Shown one piece after another: positions 47,827 through 56,024 of a stretch of DNA of 64,000 bases. The stretch's first letter is position 1, and each line of letters starts with the position of its first letter. Below the pieces are notes generated by a model. That model ran no database searches, was not told where the DNA came from, and saw nothing but the letters and a program-made list of their open reading frames with translations. Position numbers and translations under genes: made by a program. Source of the stretch: Pseudomonas quercus (lineage in GTDB: Bacteria; Pseudomonadota; Gammaproteobacteria; Pseudomonadales; Pseudomonadaceae); the NCBI RefSeq assembly GCF_012033695.1, contig NZ_JAAVJI010000002.1, positions 605,391 through 669,390 on the forward strand. The letters are read 5' to 3'.

Positions 47827-48678
47827 ATGTCACAGCCACGCCTGACCCTGCCCGCCCCTGCCAAGTTGAACCTGATGCTGCACATTTTGGGGCGTCGCGC
47901 CGACGGCTATCATGAGCTGCAGACCCTGTTTCAATTTCTGGACCATGGCGACGAGCTGGAATTTGCGGTACGCGAGGACGGCATCATCCAGTTGCATGGC
48001 GAACTCCAGGGCGTACCGGCTGACAGCAACCTTATCGTCAAAGCCGCCCGTCGGCTGCAGGCCGAGGCCGGCATAAGCCTTGGTGCTGATATCTGGTTGC
48101 GAAAAGTGTTGCCCATGGGCGGCGGCATAGGTGGCGGCAGTTCAGACGCGGCAACTACGCTGGTAGCACTCAACCGCTTGTGGAAGGCGCACTGGAGCGA
48201 GGATCGCCTGGCCGAACTAGGGTTGGCACTAGGGGCCGACGTACCCGTATTCATACGCGGCAGGGCCGCATTTGCGGAGGGTATCGGAGAAAAGCTGACG
48301 CCTGTAGACCCGCCAGAACCGTGGTACCTGGTGCTTGTTCCGCAAGTGGCTGTAAGTACAGCAGAAATTTTTTCAGATCCGTTGTTGACACGAGACTCTC
48401 CCCCCATTAAAGTGCGCTCCGTTCTCAGGGGAAACAGCAGAAATGACTGCCAACCCATAGTAGAGCAGCGTTACCCAGATGTTCGTAACGCTTTGAGTTT
48501 GCTAAGTAAATTTACTTCAGCTAGACTCACCGGTACTGGAAGTTGTGTGTTTGGGGCCTTCCCAAACAAAGCTGAAGCTGATAAAGTCTTGGCCCTTCTG
48601 ACAGATACCATCACAGGGTTTGTAGCGAAAGGAAGCAACGTTTCGATGTTGCATCGCAAGCTGGAAACACTGTTCTAA
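47827..48678 (+). CDS. ispE: 4-diphosphocytidyl-2-C-methyl-D-erythritol kinase
   Basis: Phosphorylates an intermediate in the MEP isoprenoid pathway. The 283-residue product has the GHMP-kinase motif [15 protein letters not shown] and N-terminal [11 protein letters not shown]. Its ATG follows the lolB stop without a gap. The last 300 bases are notably less GC-rich than the rest (about 47% by hand count at 48361-48660 against about 58% earlier in the gene), although the protein stays conserved to its end. Confidence 0.96.
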   Translation: MSQPRLTLPAPAKLNLMLHILGRRADGYHELQTLFQFLDHGDELEFAVREDGIIQLHGELQGVPADSNLIVKAARRLQAEAGISLGADIWLRKVLPMGGGIGGGSSDAATTLVALNRLWKAHWSEDRLAELGLALGADVPVFIRGRAAFAEGIGEKLTPVDPPEPWYLVLVPQVAVSTAEIFSDPLLTRDSPPIKVRSVLRGNSRNDCQPIVEQRYPDVRNALSLLSKFTSARLTGTGSCVFGAFPNKAEADKVLALLTDTITGFVAKGSNVSMLHRKLETLF

Positions 48679-48712
48679 AGAAGCGAGTGCTCGGCACTTG
48701 ATGATCCGCTAC

Positions 48713-48787
48713 AGGGGCGTCGCCAAGCGGTAAGGCAGCAGGTTTTGATCCTGCCATGCGTTGGTTCGAATCCAGCCGCCCCTGCCA
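48713..48787 (+). tRNA. tRNA-Gln (anticodon TTG)
   Basis: Seven-base acceptor stem AGGGGCG/CGCCCCT, D-loop AAGCGGTAAGG, anticodon loop TTTTGAT with TTG in the middle, T-loop GGTTCGAATCC and encoded CCA at 48785-48787. 75 bases. It sits between ispE and prs as in other pseudomonads. Confidence 0.97.
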
Positions 48788-48832
48788 TTTTCTATACTCA
48801 TCCAGGTATACCCCAGCCGGCAGGTACTGCGC

Positions 48833-49774
48833 GTGTCCAAGATGATGGTCTTTACGGGGAATGCTAACCCCGATCTGGCTCGGCGTGTTGTACGTCAGCT
48901 GCATATCCCGCTAGGTGACGTTTCCGTCGGCAAGTTCTCCGATGGCGAAATCAGTACTGAAATCAATGAAAACGTTCGTGGTAAAGACGTATTCATTATT
49001 CAGCCCACCTGCGCCCCTACCAATGACAACCTGATGGAACTGGTCGTGATGGCAGACGCCTTCCGCCGTTCTTCTGCGTCGCGTATCACAGCTGTGATCC
49101 CCTACTTCGGCTATGCCCGCCAGGACCGTCGTCCTCGCTCGGCCCGGGTAGCGATCAGCGCCAAAGTGGTTGCAGACATGCTGACCGTAGTCGGTATCGA
49201 CCGCGTACTCACCGTGGACCTTCACGCCGACCAGATTCAGGGCTTCTTCGATATTCCTGTCGACAACATCTACGGCTCGCCCGTACTGGTCGATGACATC
49301 GAAGACCAACGTTTCGAAAACCTGATGATTGTCTCCCCTGACATTGGCGGTGTAGTGCGTGCGCGTGCCGTTGCCAAGTCACTGGGCGTCGATCTGGGCA
49401 TCATCGACAAGCGTCGCGAGAAAGCCAACCATTCCGAGGTGATGCACATCATCGGGGACGTGGAAGGCCGTACCTGCATCCTGGTCGATGACATGGTCGA
49501 TACCGCCGGCACCTTGTGCCATGCGGCCAAGGCCCTGAAGGACCACGGCGCTGCCATGGTCTATGCCTACAGCACCCACCCGGTGCTTTCGGGTCGCGCC
49601 ATCGAGAATATCGAAAACTCCGTGCTGGACGAACTGGTGGTGACCAACACCATTCCGTTGTCCGCCGCGGCGCAAGCATGCTCGCGTATCCGCCAGTTGG
49701 ATATCGCACCTGTCGTTGCCGAAGCGATGCGTCGCATCAGCAATGAAGAATCGATCAGCGCGATGTTCCGTTAA
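48833..49774 (+). CDS. prs: Ribose-phosphate pyrophosphokinase
   Basis: Makes PRPP for nucleotide and amino-acid synthesis. The 313-residue product has [11 protein letters not shown], the ribose-5-phosphate loop and PRPP motif [14 protein letters not shown], and ends [13 protein letters not shown] 48833 gives the known N-terminus (V/M)[10 protein letters not shown]; in-frame ATG 48761 lies within the tRNA. Downstream, a GC-rich terminator separates it from rplY. Confidence 0.97.
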   Translation: MSKMMVFTGNANPDLARRVVRQLHIPLGDVSVGKFSDGEISTEINENVRGKDVFIIQPTCAPTNDNLMELVVMADAFRRSSASRITAVIPYFGYARQDRRPRSARVAISAKVVADMLTVVGIDRVLTVDLHADQIQGFFDIPVDNIYGSPVLVDDIEDQRFENLMIVSPDIGGVVRARAVAKSLGVDLGIIDKRREKANHSEVMHIIGDVEGRTCILVDDMVDTAGTLCHAAKALKDHGAAMVYAYSTHPVLSGRAIENIENSVLDELVVTNTIPLSAAAQACSRIRQLDIAPVVAEAMRRISNEESISAMFR

Positions 49775-49809
49775 GGCTCAGGCCTTGCGAACGCCCTGCT
49801 GACGAACAT

Positions 49810-49845
49810 GCCCCGCCCCGACACCTGTCCGGGCGGGGCTTTTTT
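49810..49845 (+). terminator. Terminator after prs
   Basis: GCCCCGCCCCG (49810-49820) pairs with CGGGCGGGGC (49830-49839), followed by TTTTTT. A strong stem, with a 9-base loop. Confidence 0.85.
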
Positions 49846-49908
49846 GCCCTACCCTCCCCGCACTGGTCGCAAGTGTCGGGTAGCTCAAGGGCCAATTGGA
49901 GAGACAAC

Positions 49909-50511
49909 ATGACTGATTTCACTCTGGAAGCCGAATCGCGTTCCGACCTGGGGAAAGGTGCGAGCCGCCGCCTGCGTCGCCTCGCTGCACAAGTGCCTGC
50001 CGTTATCTACGGTGGCGAGCAAGCCCCTGAATCCATCAGCCTGATGGCCAAGGAAATTGCAAAGCTGCTGGAAAACGAAGCGGCCTACGCTCACGTAATC
50101 GAGCTGAATGTTGGTGGCACCAAGCAGAACGTCCTGATCAAGGCCCTGCAGCGTCACCCTGCCAAAGGCCATGTACTGCACGCTGACTTCGTCCGCGTGA
50201 TCGCTGGCCAGAAGCTGACCGCTACTGTAGCGATCCACTTCATGAACCAGGAAGCTGCAGTCAAGAAAGGCGGCGAAATCTCGCACGTTGTTTCCGAACT
50301 GGAAATCAGCTGCCTGCCAGCAGACCTGCCTGAGTTCATCGAAGTCGACCTGGCCAACGCCGAAGTCGGTACCATCATTCACCTGTCGGACGTGAAAGCG
50401 CCTGCTGGTGTTGAATTCGTTGCACTGTCGCACGGTAACGACCTGGCTGTTGCCAACGTTCACCTGCCGCGCGTTCAGGAAGAAGCAGAAGGCGAAGCTT
50501 CGGCCGAGTAA
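49909..50511 (+). CDS. rplY: 50S ribosomal protein L25/general stress protein Ctc
   Basis: Binds 5S rRNA. The 200-residue product is the long two-domain form (L25 plus TL5/CTC C-terminal domain): the N-terminal part has [20 protein letters not shown] and [19 protein letters not shown], the second domain about residues 95-185. A GGAGAG precedes ATG 49909. Confidence 0.96.
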   Translation: MTDFTLEAESRSDLGKGASRRLRRLAAQVPAVIYGGEQAPESISLMAKEIAKLLENEAAYAHVIELNVGGTKQNVLIKALQRHPAKGHVLHADFVRVIAGQKLTATVAIHFMNQEAAVKKGGEISHVVSELEISCLPADLPEFIEVDLANAEVGTIIHLSDVKAPAGVEFVALSHGNDLAVANVHLPRVQEEAEGEASAE

Positions 50512-50527
50512 TCAGCCAAGCCCTTGC

Positions 50528-50561
50528 GGAAGGGTAAGGTACCTAGGTGCCCTGCCCTTCC
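50528..50561. terminator. Hairpin between rplY and pth
   Basis: GGAAGGG (50528-50534) pairs with CCCTTCC (50555-50561), extended by GGTAC/GTGCC. No T run, so it may be a weak attenuator or RNA-processing hairpin. Confidence 0.35.
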
Positions 50562-50599
50562 TCATACGCTATGCACGCATTCAGAGAAGAGCCCCTGAC

Positions 50600-51184
50600 G
50601 TGACCGCCATCCAGTTGATCGTCGGCCTGGGAAACCCCGGCCCCGAATACGAACAGACCCGGCATAACGCAGGGGCTTTTTTCGTTGAGCGCATTGCGCG
50701 CGACCAGAACATCAGCCTGGTTCCCGAGCGCAAATTCTTTGGCCTTGCAGGGCGTTTCAGCCACAAGGGCCAGGATGTTCGCCTGTTGATCCCCACCACC
50801 TACATGAACCGTAGCGGGCAGGCTGTTGCCGCGCTGGCGGGTTTCTATCGCATTCCGCTGGAATCGATCCTGGTGGCTCACGACGAACTCGACATTCCGC
50901 CTGGTGTGGCCAAGCTCAAACAGGGCGGCGGCCACGGCGGGCACAACGGCTTGCGCGACATTATTGCGCAACTGGGTAACCAGAACGGCTTTCATCGCCT
51001 GCGGCTTGGCATCGGCCACCCAGGGGATGCCAGCAAGGTATCGGGCTTCGTGCTAGGGCGCGCACCTCGCGCCGAGCAGGAGAAACTCGACGCCAGTATC
51101 GACTTCGCCCTCGGCGTGTTGCCAGACATCCTTGCCGGGGACTGGCCCCGGGCAATGAGAACGCTGCACAGCCAAAAGGCCTGA
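50600..51184 (+). CDS. pth: Peptidyl-tRNA hydrolase
   Basis: Frees tRNA from stalled peptidyl-tRNA. The 194-residue product has [20 protein letters not shown] with catalytic His, [11 protein letters not shown], and [11 protein letters not shown]. The GTG start at 50600 gives the family N-terminus; ATG starts further upstream would be inside rplY. It is 21 bases before ychF. Confidence 0.96.
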   Translation: MTAIQLIVGLGNPGPEYEQTRHNAGAFFVERIARDQNISLVPERKFFGLAGRFSHKGQDVRLLIPTTYMNRSGQAVAALAGFYRIPLESILVAHDELDIPPGVAKLKQGGGHGGHNGLRDIIAQLGNQNGFHRLRLGIGHPGDASKVSGFVLGRAPRAEQEKLDASIDFALGVLPDILAGDWPRAMRTLHSQKA

Positions 51185-51205
51185 CTTCACACAGAGGGTT
51201 GTACC

Positions 51206-52306
51206 ATGGGTTTCAATTGCGGCATCGTCGGCCTGCCTAACGTGGGCAAGTCCACCCTGTTCAACGCGCTGACCAAATCCGGTATCGCCGCGGAAAACTT
51301 CCCGTTCTGCACCATCGAGCCCAACAGCGGTATCGTGCCGATGCCCGACGCTCGCCTCAATGCGCTGGCAGCGATCGTCAAGCCTGAGCGCGTGATCCCC
51401 ACCACCATGGAGTTCGTGGATATTGCAGGCCTGGTGGCCGGCGCCTCCAAGGGCGAAGGCCTGGGCAACAAGTTCCTGGCCAATATCCGGGAAACCGATG
51501 CCATTGCTCATGTGGTGCGCTGCTTTGAAGACGAAAACGTGATTCACGTTTCCAACAGCGTAAACCCCAAGCGGGACATCGAGATCATCGACCTGGAGTT
51601 GATCTTTGCCGACCTGGACAGCTGCGAGAAGCAACTGCAGAAGGTTACGCGTAATGCCAAAGGCGGTGACAAGGATGCACTGGCACAGAAGGCTGTGCTT
51701 GAGCGCCTGATCCCTCATTTCACCGAAGGCAAGCCAGCCCGCAGCCTCATGAAAACCATGAGCGTGGATGAAAAGCAGGTGATCCGTGCCTTCCACCTGC
51801 TCACCAGCAAGCCTGTGATGTACATCGCCAACGTGGCCGAAGACGGCTTTGAGAACAACCCGCACCTGGACGTGGTCAAGGCCATTGCCGAAGAAGAAGG
51901 CGCACTGGTAGTACCGGTGTGCAACAAGATCGAAGCCGAAATCGCCGAGCTGGACGACGGCGAAGAAAAGGACATGTTCCTGGAATCCCTGGGGCTGGAA
52001 GAGCCTGGCCTGAACCGCGTGATCCGCGCAGGGTACTCACTGCTCAACCTGCAAACCTACTTCACCGCTGGCGTGAAGGAAGTACGCGCATGGACCGTGC
52101 GCATTGGCGCCACGGCCCCCCAGGCTGCTGCGGTGATCCACACGGACTTCGAGAAAGGCTTTATTCGTGCCGAAGTGGTCGGCTATGACGACTTCATCCA
52201 GTACAACGGCGAAAGCGGTGCCAAGGAAGCCGGCAAGTGGCGCCTGGAAGGCAAGGAATACATCGTTAAAGACGGCGATGTGATGCATTTCCGGTTTAAC
52301 GTGTAA
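51206..52306 (+). CDS. ychF: Redox-regulated ATPase YchF
   Basis: Universal OBG-family P-loop ATPase that binds ribosomes. The 366-residue product has G1 motif GLPNVGKST, a TGS domain at the C-terminus (about 280-365) and the [13 protein letters not shown] segment. It follows pth, as in most gammaproteobacteria. A bidirectional terminator follows. Confidence 0.96.
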   Translation: MGFNCGIVGLPNVGKSTLFNALTKSGIAAENFPFCTIEPNSGIVPMPDARLNALAAIVKPERVIPTTMEFVDIAGLVAGASKGEGLGNKFLANIRETDAIAHVVRCFEDENVIHVSNSVNPKRDIEIIDLELIFADLDSCEKQLQKVTRNAKGGDKDALAQKAVLERLIPHFTEGKPARSLMKTMSVDEKQVIRAFHLLTSKPVMYIANVAEDGFENNPHLDVVKAIAEEEGALVVPVCNKIEAEIAELDDGEEKDMFLESLGLEEPGLNRVIRAGYSLLNLQTYFTAGVKEVRAWTVRIGATAPQAAAVIHTDFEKGFIRAEVVGYDDFIQYNGESGAKEAGKWRLEGKEYIVKDGDVMHFRFNV

Positions 52307-52322
52307 TCGTTACCCCGCAATG

Positions 52323-52359
52323 AAAAAGCCCTTGTAGTGAACGCTACAAGGGCTTTTTT
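52323..52359. terminator. Bidirectional terminator
   Basis: AAAAAGCCCTTGTAG (52323-52337) and CTACAAGGGCTTTTTT (52344-52359) form a long perfect stem with a run of A on one side and T on the other, so it can end both ychF and the convergent oxidoreductase gene. Confidence 0.92.
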
Positions 52360-52383
52360 GTGGTTTATGGCTTTGAGGAGGGC

Positions 52384-53490
52384 TTACCCCACCGGTAATT
52401 CGGTATTGATAAACTCGGGCACCTCGGCCAATTGGAACTGCCGCTGCTGGTCCTGTTTAACCGTACGCTTGGGTGGCAGCGGTTCCAGCGTTTGGGCCTG
52501 CCCCGTTTTCAGCGCCTCCTCGATGGCGGTGATCACGCGTACATCGCGCCAGCCTTCGTCACCATCCGGTTCCACCTCGAGGTTTTTGAGGATGCAGTCG
52601 GAGAAGTAAGCCGTTTCGCCTGCGAACTGATCGACCACGGGATGGGTGGTTTCCTGGGTCTCACCGTCCAGGGTCGCGCGGTAACTGATGGCTACGCCTT
52701 CGCCAAAACCAAAGCACGGCGACGCCTCGATCTCACCCTTCGTCCCCAGCAATTGGAAGCGCTCAGCGCTTGGCAAGGTGCAGCTGACGGTGAACTGAGC
52801 CAAGCGCTCTTCAGGGAAACGTAGCGAGACCGTGACCGTGTCCCAGCTATCCATTTCGCTACCTGGCGTCTTGATGCCCACCGCACTGACCTCGATGGGA
52901 TCAGCCCCAAACAGTTGGCGCACCATGTTCAGTGGGTAAGGCCCCATATCGAACACAGGCCCGGCAGCAAAGCCATTCTTCATGCGATGGTTACTGGGTT
53001 TCACGGTTTGAGTGAAGGTTGACGTGAACAGCCGTGGGTCGCCGAAATCGCCGGCATGCACCCGCTGAATCATCTCTACCGTACCTGGCTCGGAGTGCAG
53101 GCGATAGGCAATCATCAGCTTGGCGCCAGACTTGTCCGCTGCCTCGATCATCGCCTTGCAATCCGCTTCCGTCGTCGCCATGGGTTTTTCCAGCAGCACA
53201 TGGATGCCGGCTTCCAGTGCAGCCACCACAAACTCCCGGTGATAGAAGTTAGGCGTGGCAACGTACACGGCGTCCACTTCGCCGGACTTCAGCAGGTCTG
53301 GGAATTGCTCATAGCTGTAGCTCTTGAGCCCGTACTGTTTGGCCAACTGATCGGCCTTAACGGGATCGCCCGTGACCAACGCGGTCATTACCGAATTGTC
53401 TGTCTGGCCAACGCCAGGCATGAAAGCGCCTTGGGAAATCCATCCACCAGCTACCACGCCATAGCGGATCTTGCCGTTTGAATCAGGCAT
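52384..53490 (-). CDS. Gfo/Idh/MocA-family oxidoreductase
   Basis: A 368-residue NAD(P)-dependent dehydrogenase, likely of a sugar or polyol. The N-terminal Rossmann start is RYGVVAGGWISQGAFMPG, the family EKP motif is LLEKPMATT, and the C-terminal GFO_IDH_MocA domain follows. Start at 53490 chosen for the ATG plus AGGAG upstream. Substrate unknown. It is the first gene of a more variable region after ychF. Confidence 0.88.
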   Translation of the reverse strand: MPDSNGKIRYGVVAGGWISQGAFMPGVGQTDNSVMTALVTGDPVKADQLAKQYGLKSYSYEQFPDLLKSGEVDAVYVATPNFYHREFVVAALEAGIHVLLEKPMATTEADCKAMIEAADKSGAKLMIAYRLHSEPGTVEMIQRVHAGDFGDPRLFTSTFTQTVKPSNHRMKNGFAAGPVFDMGPYPLNMVRQLFGADPIEVSAVGIKTPGSEMDSWDTVTVSLRFPEERLAQFTVSCTLPSAERFQLLGTKGEIEASPCFGFGEGVAISYRATLDGETQETTHPVVDQFAGETAYFSDCILKNLEVEPDGDEGWRDVRVITAIEEALKTGQAQTLEPLPPKRTVKQDQQRQFQLAEVPEFINTELPVG

Positions 53491-53573
53491 CAGGGGCTCC
53501 TCTGATAGAAATGAATACCTAGCAGAGGAGCCTTGTGGGGAAACGGAAGTTCCTTTGAATCTCGTGCCGGCTG

Positions 53574-53987
53574 CTAGGCCACCCAGTCTTCGAATTTCAG
53601 ACGTTGCACCCGGCTGAACTCCCGCACATTGTTGGTCACCAGAGTACAACCGGCGGCAATGGCGTGCCCCGCAATCGCCGTATCGTTTGGTCCAATCACT
53701 GTGCCAGCCTTACTCAGCTGGCTTTTTACTAAAATCGTCTGATCTACTGCGTACAGGTCCCAAGGCAAAATATCGTCAAGCCGCTTTACGAACTCATCAA
53801 CCAATACCTTGTGCCTTGAAGATGCTTTTTTCCCTACCTGGCCATAGCGCATTTCCGCATAGGTAATGGCAGAAATCACTATGCGGTTGTTTTGGCTGAC
53901 TTCATGCGAAAGACGCAGCAGCACGGCTTCTGGGTGTTCACGCATTATGAAGGAACAGATACACGTATCGAGCATATACGTGATCAC
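53574..53987 (-). CDS. vapC: VapC-type PIN-domain toxin
   Basis: A 137-residue PIN-domain ribonuclease, with acidic residues Asp7 (MLDTCI), Glu45 (TYAEMRYG) and Asp102 (GPNDTAIAGHA), and the usual closing motif NNVREFSRVQRLKFEDW. VapC toxins cut tRNA or rRNA. The GTG start overlaps the stop of vapB, which encodes the antitoxin. Together they form a type II module near the uvsE operon. Confidence 0.93.
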   Translation of the reverse strand: MITYMLDTCICSFIMREHPEAVLLRLSHEVSQNNRIVISAITYAEMRYGQVGKKASSRHKVLVDEFVKRLDDILPWDLYAVDQTILVKSQLSKAGTVIGPNDTAIAGHAIAAGCTLVTNNVREFSRVQRLKFEDWVA

Positions 53988-54214
53988 AGCGAAAACCTGC
54001 CCTCATCATCTATGATGACTGGGCGCTCGTTAAGAAAGTCATCTTTTGCTTTGGTCAACTGACCCAATGAGAGCCAGCTGGGCCGTACAGGCCGAAGTGT
54101 AATGGTATCCCCATGGCGCGTGATTTCCAGCTCGCCTACATCTGTGTAGGCCATATCAGCCGGCAAACGTATGGCTTGGTTTTTACCATTTTTAAAAATC
54201 GAGACTGTTCGCAT
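53984..54214 (-). CDS. vapB: VapB-type antitoxin
   Basis: A 76-residue AbrB/swapped-hairpin DNA-binding antitoxin: MRTVSIFKNGKNQAIRLP is typical of the VapB N-terminus, and the acidic tail would bind VapC. It ends with a TGA overlapping the vapC GTG. GTG 54229 would extend it by five residues. VapB normally represses its own operon; the AT-rich stretch just upstream is the likely promoter. Confidence 0.9.
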   Translation of the reverse strand: MRTVSIFKNGKNQAIRLPADMAYTDVGELEITRHGDTITLRPVRPSWLSLGQLTKAKDDFLNERPVIIDDEGRFSL

Positions 54215-54342
54215 ATCCTGGCCCCCCACCTATTGCAAGCATCATAACGAGCCCCCTAGGCCTATGCAAGGCATATGCCTGCTTTACCCTATTACAGCTC
54301 GGTTCAGACAGGCATCCGGTACCTAATATTTTATTCCCATGC

Positions 54343-55368
54343 TCACCTATTCATCAGGTAGCGCTGATAGAACTCCAGAGTGGCCAGGTTCTTTTCCTTG
54401 GCCTCGAACATGATGTCAAAGCGGTCGAGAAACTGGAGTGCGTAGTCATTGGTGGCCTGGTTCCACATGCGCGCACTGTGCAGGTACAGGTCGCGCTTAT
54501 TGACCTTTTCCAGTAGGGCCGGCATTTCCAGTGGGGCATCGGGGGCGAAACCTAGGGCCTGCAGGTGCTCAGGGGGCTGTGAGTAATGCATGGCCGGGCG
54601 CACGCCACGCCAGCTTTCGATAATGCGCTGCACGCGATCACCGTGGGGGTCGATGTAGTCGCCTTCATTGATCCAGCAGTGGTGGATGTCCAGCACCACA
54701 GGTGCGAGGTCTGCCATTTCCAGGCAGTCATTCACGCCGTAGGTTTTCTCTTCGTTCTCGAAGGTGATGGTATTGCGTGCTACGTCCGAAAGCCGCGGCC
54801 AGACGGCTCTTACACCCGCGACGCCCGACCGTCCGGCGATGTGCACGTTGCACTTGAAGTCTTGAAACTGCTGGCCATACCCCATCATGCGAATCATGTC
54901 AGCATGGTATTCAAACTCTGCCAGGCTGTTTTCTACCACTTCCGGCCGGTCCGACCCTAGCACGCAGTATTGGCCGGGGTGGAACGACAGGCGAATATCA
55001 GCCTTACGAGCGTATTCGCCTATTTCGCTAAAGCGTTCCTGCAGGTAGGCCTGCAGCGTGGACGTCTGATAAAACGCGGCCACGCTGGGGTGGCTGTACA
55101 GCGGCAGCAGGTCACTGCTCAACCGCAGCATGTGCAGTTCCTTCGGCAATTCGGCCACGTACGCCAGCAACCTCAGTTGCGCCTCAAGGTTGTGCTCGAT
55201 CAACTGCAACAGCTTCGTCTCGGCCGCTTCTACCGTGGCGCTGCTGATCCAGCGCAGGGTGGTCGTGCGTGGGTTGAAGGCCTTTTCAATGGCTTCCAGC
55301 TCCTTGGCGGCCAAGCTACGGTGGGAATGGCGGTACATGCAGGCAAAACCCAGGCGCCCTGTACTCAT
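54343..55368 (-). CDS. uvsE: UV-damage endonuclease UvsE/UVDE
   Basis: A 341-residue TIM-barrel endonuclease that nicks DNA beside UV photoproducts without light. The metal-binding sites of the family are visible: FHPGQYCVLGSDRPEVVE (His130), EYHADMI, ITFENEEKTYGVN (Glu204), VLDIHHCWIN, and MHYSQ, plus MFEAKEKN near the end. ATG 55368 overlaps the stop of the cupin gene (ATGA). UvsE is uncommon in pseudomonads by my recollection; it pairs functionally with phrB in this window though 15 kb away. Confidence 0.92.
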   Translation of the reverse strand: MSTGRLGFACMYRHSHRSLAAKELEAIEKAFNPRTTTLRWISSATVEAAETKLLQLIEHNLEAQLRLLAYVAELPKELHMLRLSSDLLPLYSHPSVAAFYQTSTLQAYLQERFSEIGEYARKADIRLSFHPGQYCVLGSDRPEVVENSLAEFEYHADMIRMMGYGQQFQDFKCNVHIAGRSGVAGVRAVWPRLSDVARNTITFENEEKTYGVNDCLEMADLAPVVLDIHHCWINEGDYIDPHGDRVQRIIESWRGVRPAMHYSQPPEHLQALGFAPDAPLEMPALLEKVNKRDLYLHSARMWNQATNDYALQFLDRFDIMFEAKEKNLATLEFYQRYLMNR

Positions 55369-55955
55369 GATGCAGCCCCCCATAGCACGTGGAACGGCCC
55401 TTGGGCGCCAAATACCGGGTCAGACACTGGGTACGTGGCCTTGGCAATGGCATGGGACTGCTCAGGGGTAGGCGCTTCCCGGCAAATGTCAAAGTGCGCG
55501 TTAGCCGGGTAGGCACCCACTACAAGAAAGTCCTTGCTGGCGCCAAGCCTGCAATGCCCCGTACCTGCCGGCAGCAACAGCACGTCACCGGCCTGCACGT
55601 CTACTTCATGGCCACCGGGCCCGCCTATTACCAGGCGTGCATTACCTTCGGCAATGCCCAGTACTTCGTGGGCTGTGGAGTGGTAGTGATGGTACTCGAA
55701 CACGCCGTCTCGCCACTGAGCAGGCCAGTGGTTCACGCCTAACAGTTGCTCGAAGGCCGTTGCCAGGTCGCTGACCTGGGACAGCACCTGGCGGTAGAGG
55801 ATGACCGGCAGGTGCGGATGATTAGGCACCCAGCCGTTACGGCTTAGTTGAACCGCTTCGACCACGGCCAGGGTACCGTCTGCCAGCATGGGCAGGTTAC
55901 CAACGGCCAGGGGTACGTTCAGGGGATGAATGAAGCCGTTTTGGGAATGGGCCAC
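55365..55955 (-). CDS. YjlB-like cupin protein
   Basis: A 196-residue single-domain cupin with HHYHSTAHEVLGIAEG (cupin motif 1) and GDVLLLPAGTGH (cupin motif 2), similar to B. subtilis YjlB. Metal and substrate unknown. GTG 55955 with CAGGAG 6 bases upstream is preferred over a longer TTG start. It is in an operon with uvsE, stop and start overlapping; the pairing may be functional, but no mechanism is known. Confidence 0.85.
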   Translation of the reverse strand: MAHSQNGFIHPLNVPLAVGNLPMLADGTLAVVEAVQLSRNGWVPNHPHLPVILYRQVLSQVSDLATAFEQLLGVNHWPAQWRDGVFEYHHYHSTAHEVLGIAEGNARLVIGGPGGHEVDVQAGDVLLLPAGTGHCRLGASKDFLVVGAYPANAHFDICREAPTPEQSHAIAKATYPVSDPVFGAQGPFHVLWGAAS

Positions 55956-56024
55956 GGGGCGCTCCTGACACAAGGGATACCTTGTGGACAGCGGAACGCC
56001 TCAGGCTATCAATCCAGAACGCCC

